This document shows, piece after piece, positions 63,786 through 64,000 of a stretch of 64,000 nucleotides of DNA. Both the position numbers and the translations under genes were made by a program. The notes beneath the pieces are model-generated. The model was not told the origin of the DNA. It was given only the letters and a program-made list of their open reading frames with translations, and did not search any database. Source of the DNA: Planctomycetota bacterium (GTDB taxonomy: Bacteria; Planctomycetota; Phycisphaerae; UBA1845; UTPLA1); assembly GCA_016235815.1 (NCBI GenBank), contig JACRIM010000017.1, forward strand, positions 176,967 through 240,966, given 5' to 3'. Position 1 is the stretch's first letter; the number at the start of each line of letters is the position of its first letter.

Positions 63786-63837
63786 TCTTGCTCTGTAGAA
63801 AACCATGGGTAAAAAGGTGGGTAAAAAGGGGTCATTC
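63770..63837 (+). repeat. GGTAAAAAGGGGTCATTC repeats near the transposase end
   Basis: Exact copies at 63770-63787 and 63820-63837, plus a partial GGGTAAAAAGG at 63808. They flank the start of the zinc-ribbon gene and sit about 30-100 bases from the stop of the transposase fragment, suggesting an element boundary. Confidence 0.7.
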
Positions 63838-63868
63838 AACTTTTCCAGTCTCTTCCCGGGGTAACTGT

Positions 63869-64000
63869 TTACCGTCTTGCGCGGGTCTTGACGTTAGCAG
63901 GGGTCAGGATGAACGGCATTTTTCCTGACCAAGTGCCGCGTATCAGTATTTTGATGGTGGCGAGCACGTCGCGGCCCTGTTGGTGGGCCGTGCGCATCAC
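63869..64000 (-). CDS. probable IS66-type transposase, C-terminal end (runs off the window)
   Basis: On the minus strand an uninterrupted frame enters from the window edge and stops at TAA: VMRTAHQQGRDVLATIKILI, RGTWSGKMPFILTPANVKTR, ARR. The RTA-QGRDV-A-I start resembles the C-terminal end of IS66 family transposases, though only 43 residues are visible. Its position beside the GGTAAAAAGGGG repeats supports a mobile element at the right edge. Confidence 0.5.
   Translation of the reverse strand: MMRTAHQQGRDVLATIKILIRGTWSGKMPFILTPANVKTRARR

Overview
This high-GC window looks chromosomal and most likely comes from a planctomycete, with a Phycisphaerae-like lineage as the best guess. The grounds are several type II pseudopilins of the planctomycete kind (FTLIELL N-terminus plus a C-terminal FADGH-type motif), a DUF1501/DUF1800 pair, PEP-CTERM and dockerin proteins, an ECF sigma factor coupled to a Ser/Thr kinase, and many secreted thrombospondin-type-3 repeat proteins. 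All calls come from reading the sequence; no database search was run.

Layout. 1-5.3 kb: a truncated SLC13-type permease, isocitrate dehydrogenase, a PGPGW membrane protein, a small lipoprotein and uvrA. 5.3-7.6 kb: an ECF sigma factor whose GTG start overlaps the stop of a kinase carrying an N-terminal ZAS-like zinc motif. 8-11 kb: three tandem paralogous pseudopilins. 11-18.2 kb: ettA, a five-repeat EGF-like/dockerin protein, a 0.9 kb decayed repeat region and a single-polypeptide restriction-modification enzyme. 18.5-34 kb: a secreted-protein island with a PQQ-propeller protein, a PEP-CTERM protein, a cohesin+dockerin protein, a 1,869-residue multidomain protein, and two proteins with long Cys/Asp repeat arrays that share an almost identical C-terminal tag.

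34-45 kb: a secreted protein, rpmA and obgE with a clear promoter, a second PEP-CTERM protein, acpS behind two large TMTC-like membrane/TPR proteins, an FHA protein overlapping a pseudopilin gene, and an RsuA/RluB-type pseudouridine synthase with Glu at the catalytic Asp position. 45-49 kb: an overlapping GT4 / (alpha/alpha)-barrel-like / GH130 operon and an RRM protein with a long leader. 49.5-58 kb: DUF1501/DUF1800, a DUF502 protein, a coiled-coil protein with DnaJ-like zinc motifs next to a MoxR ATPase, and a CsgG-like/TPR protein. 58-64 kb: a small ribbon-helix-helix regulator with an operator-like palindromic promoter, another pseudopilin, a HisH-like protein that has lost its catalytic Cys and His, an OmpA-like lipoprotein, a prepilin peptidase, clustered intergenic repeats, and the end of a probable IS66-type transposase.

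Three themes connect the genes. The first is a pseudopilin secretion pathway: five pseudopilin genes in three places plus the prepilin peptidase. The second is a diverse exported-protein repertoire with several cell-surface attachment modes (PEP-CTERM, dockerin/cohesin and a putative new C-terminal tag). The third is a set of one- and two-gene regulatory units (ECF-kinase, ribbon-helix-helix, FHA). The best candidates for something undescribed are the shared C-terminal tag, the ZAS-kinase/ECF unit, the glutaminase-dead HisH and the Asp-to-Glu pseudouridine synthase.
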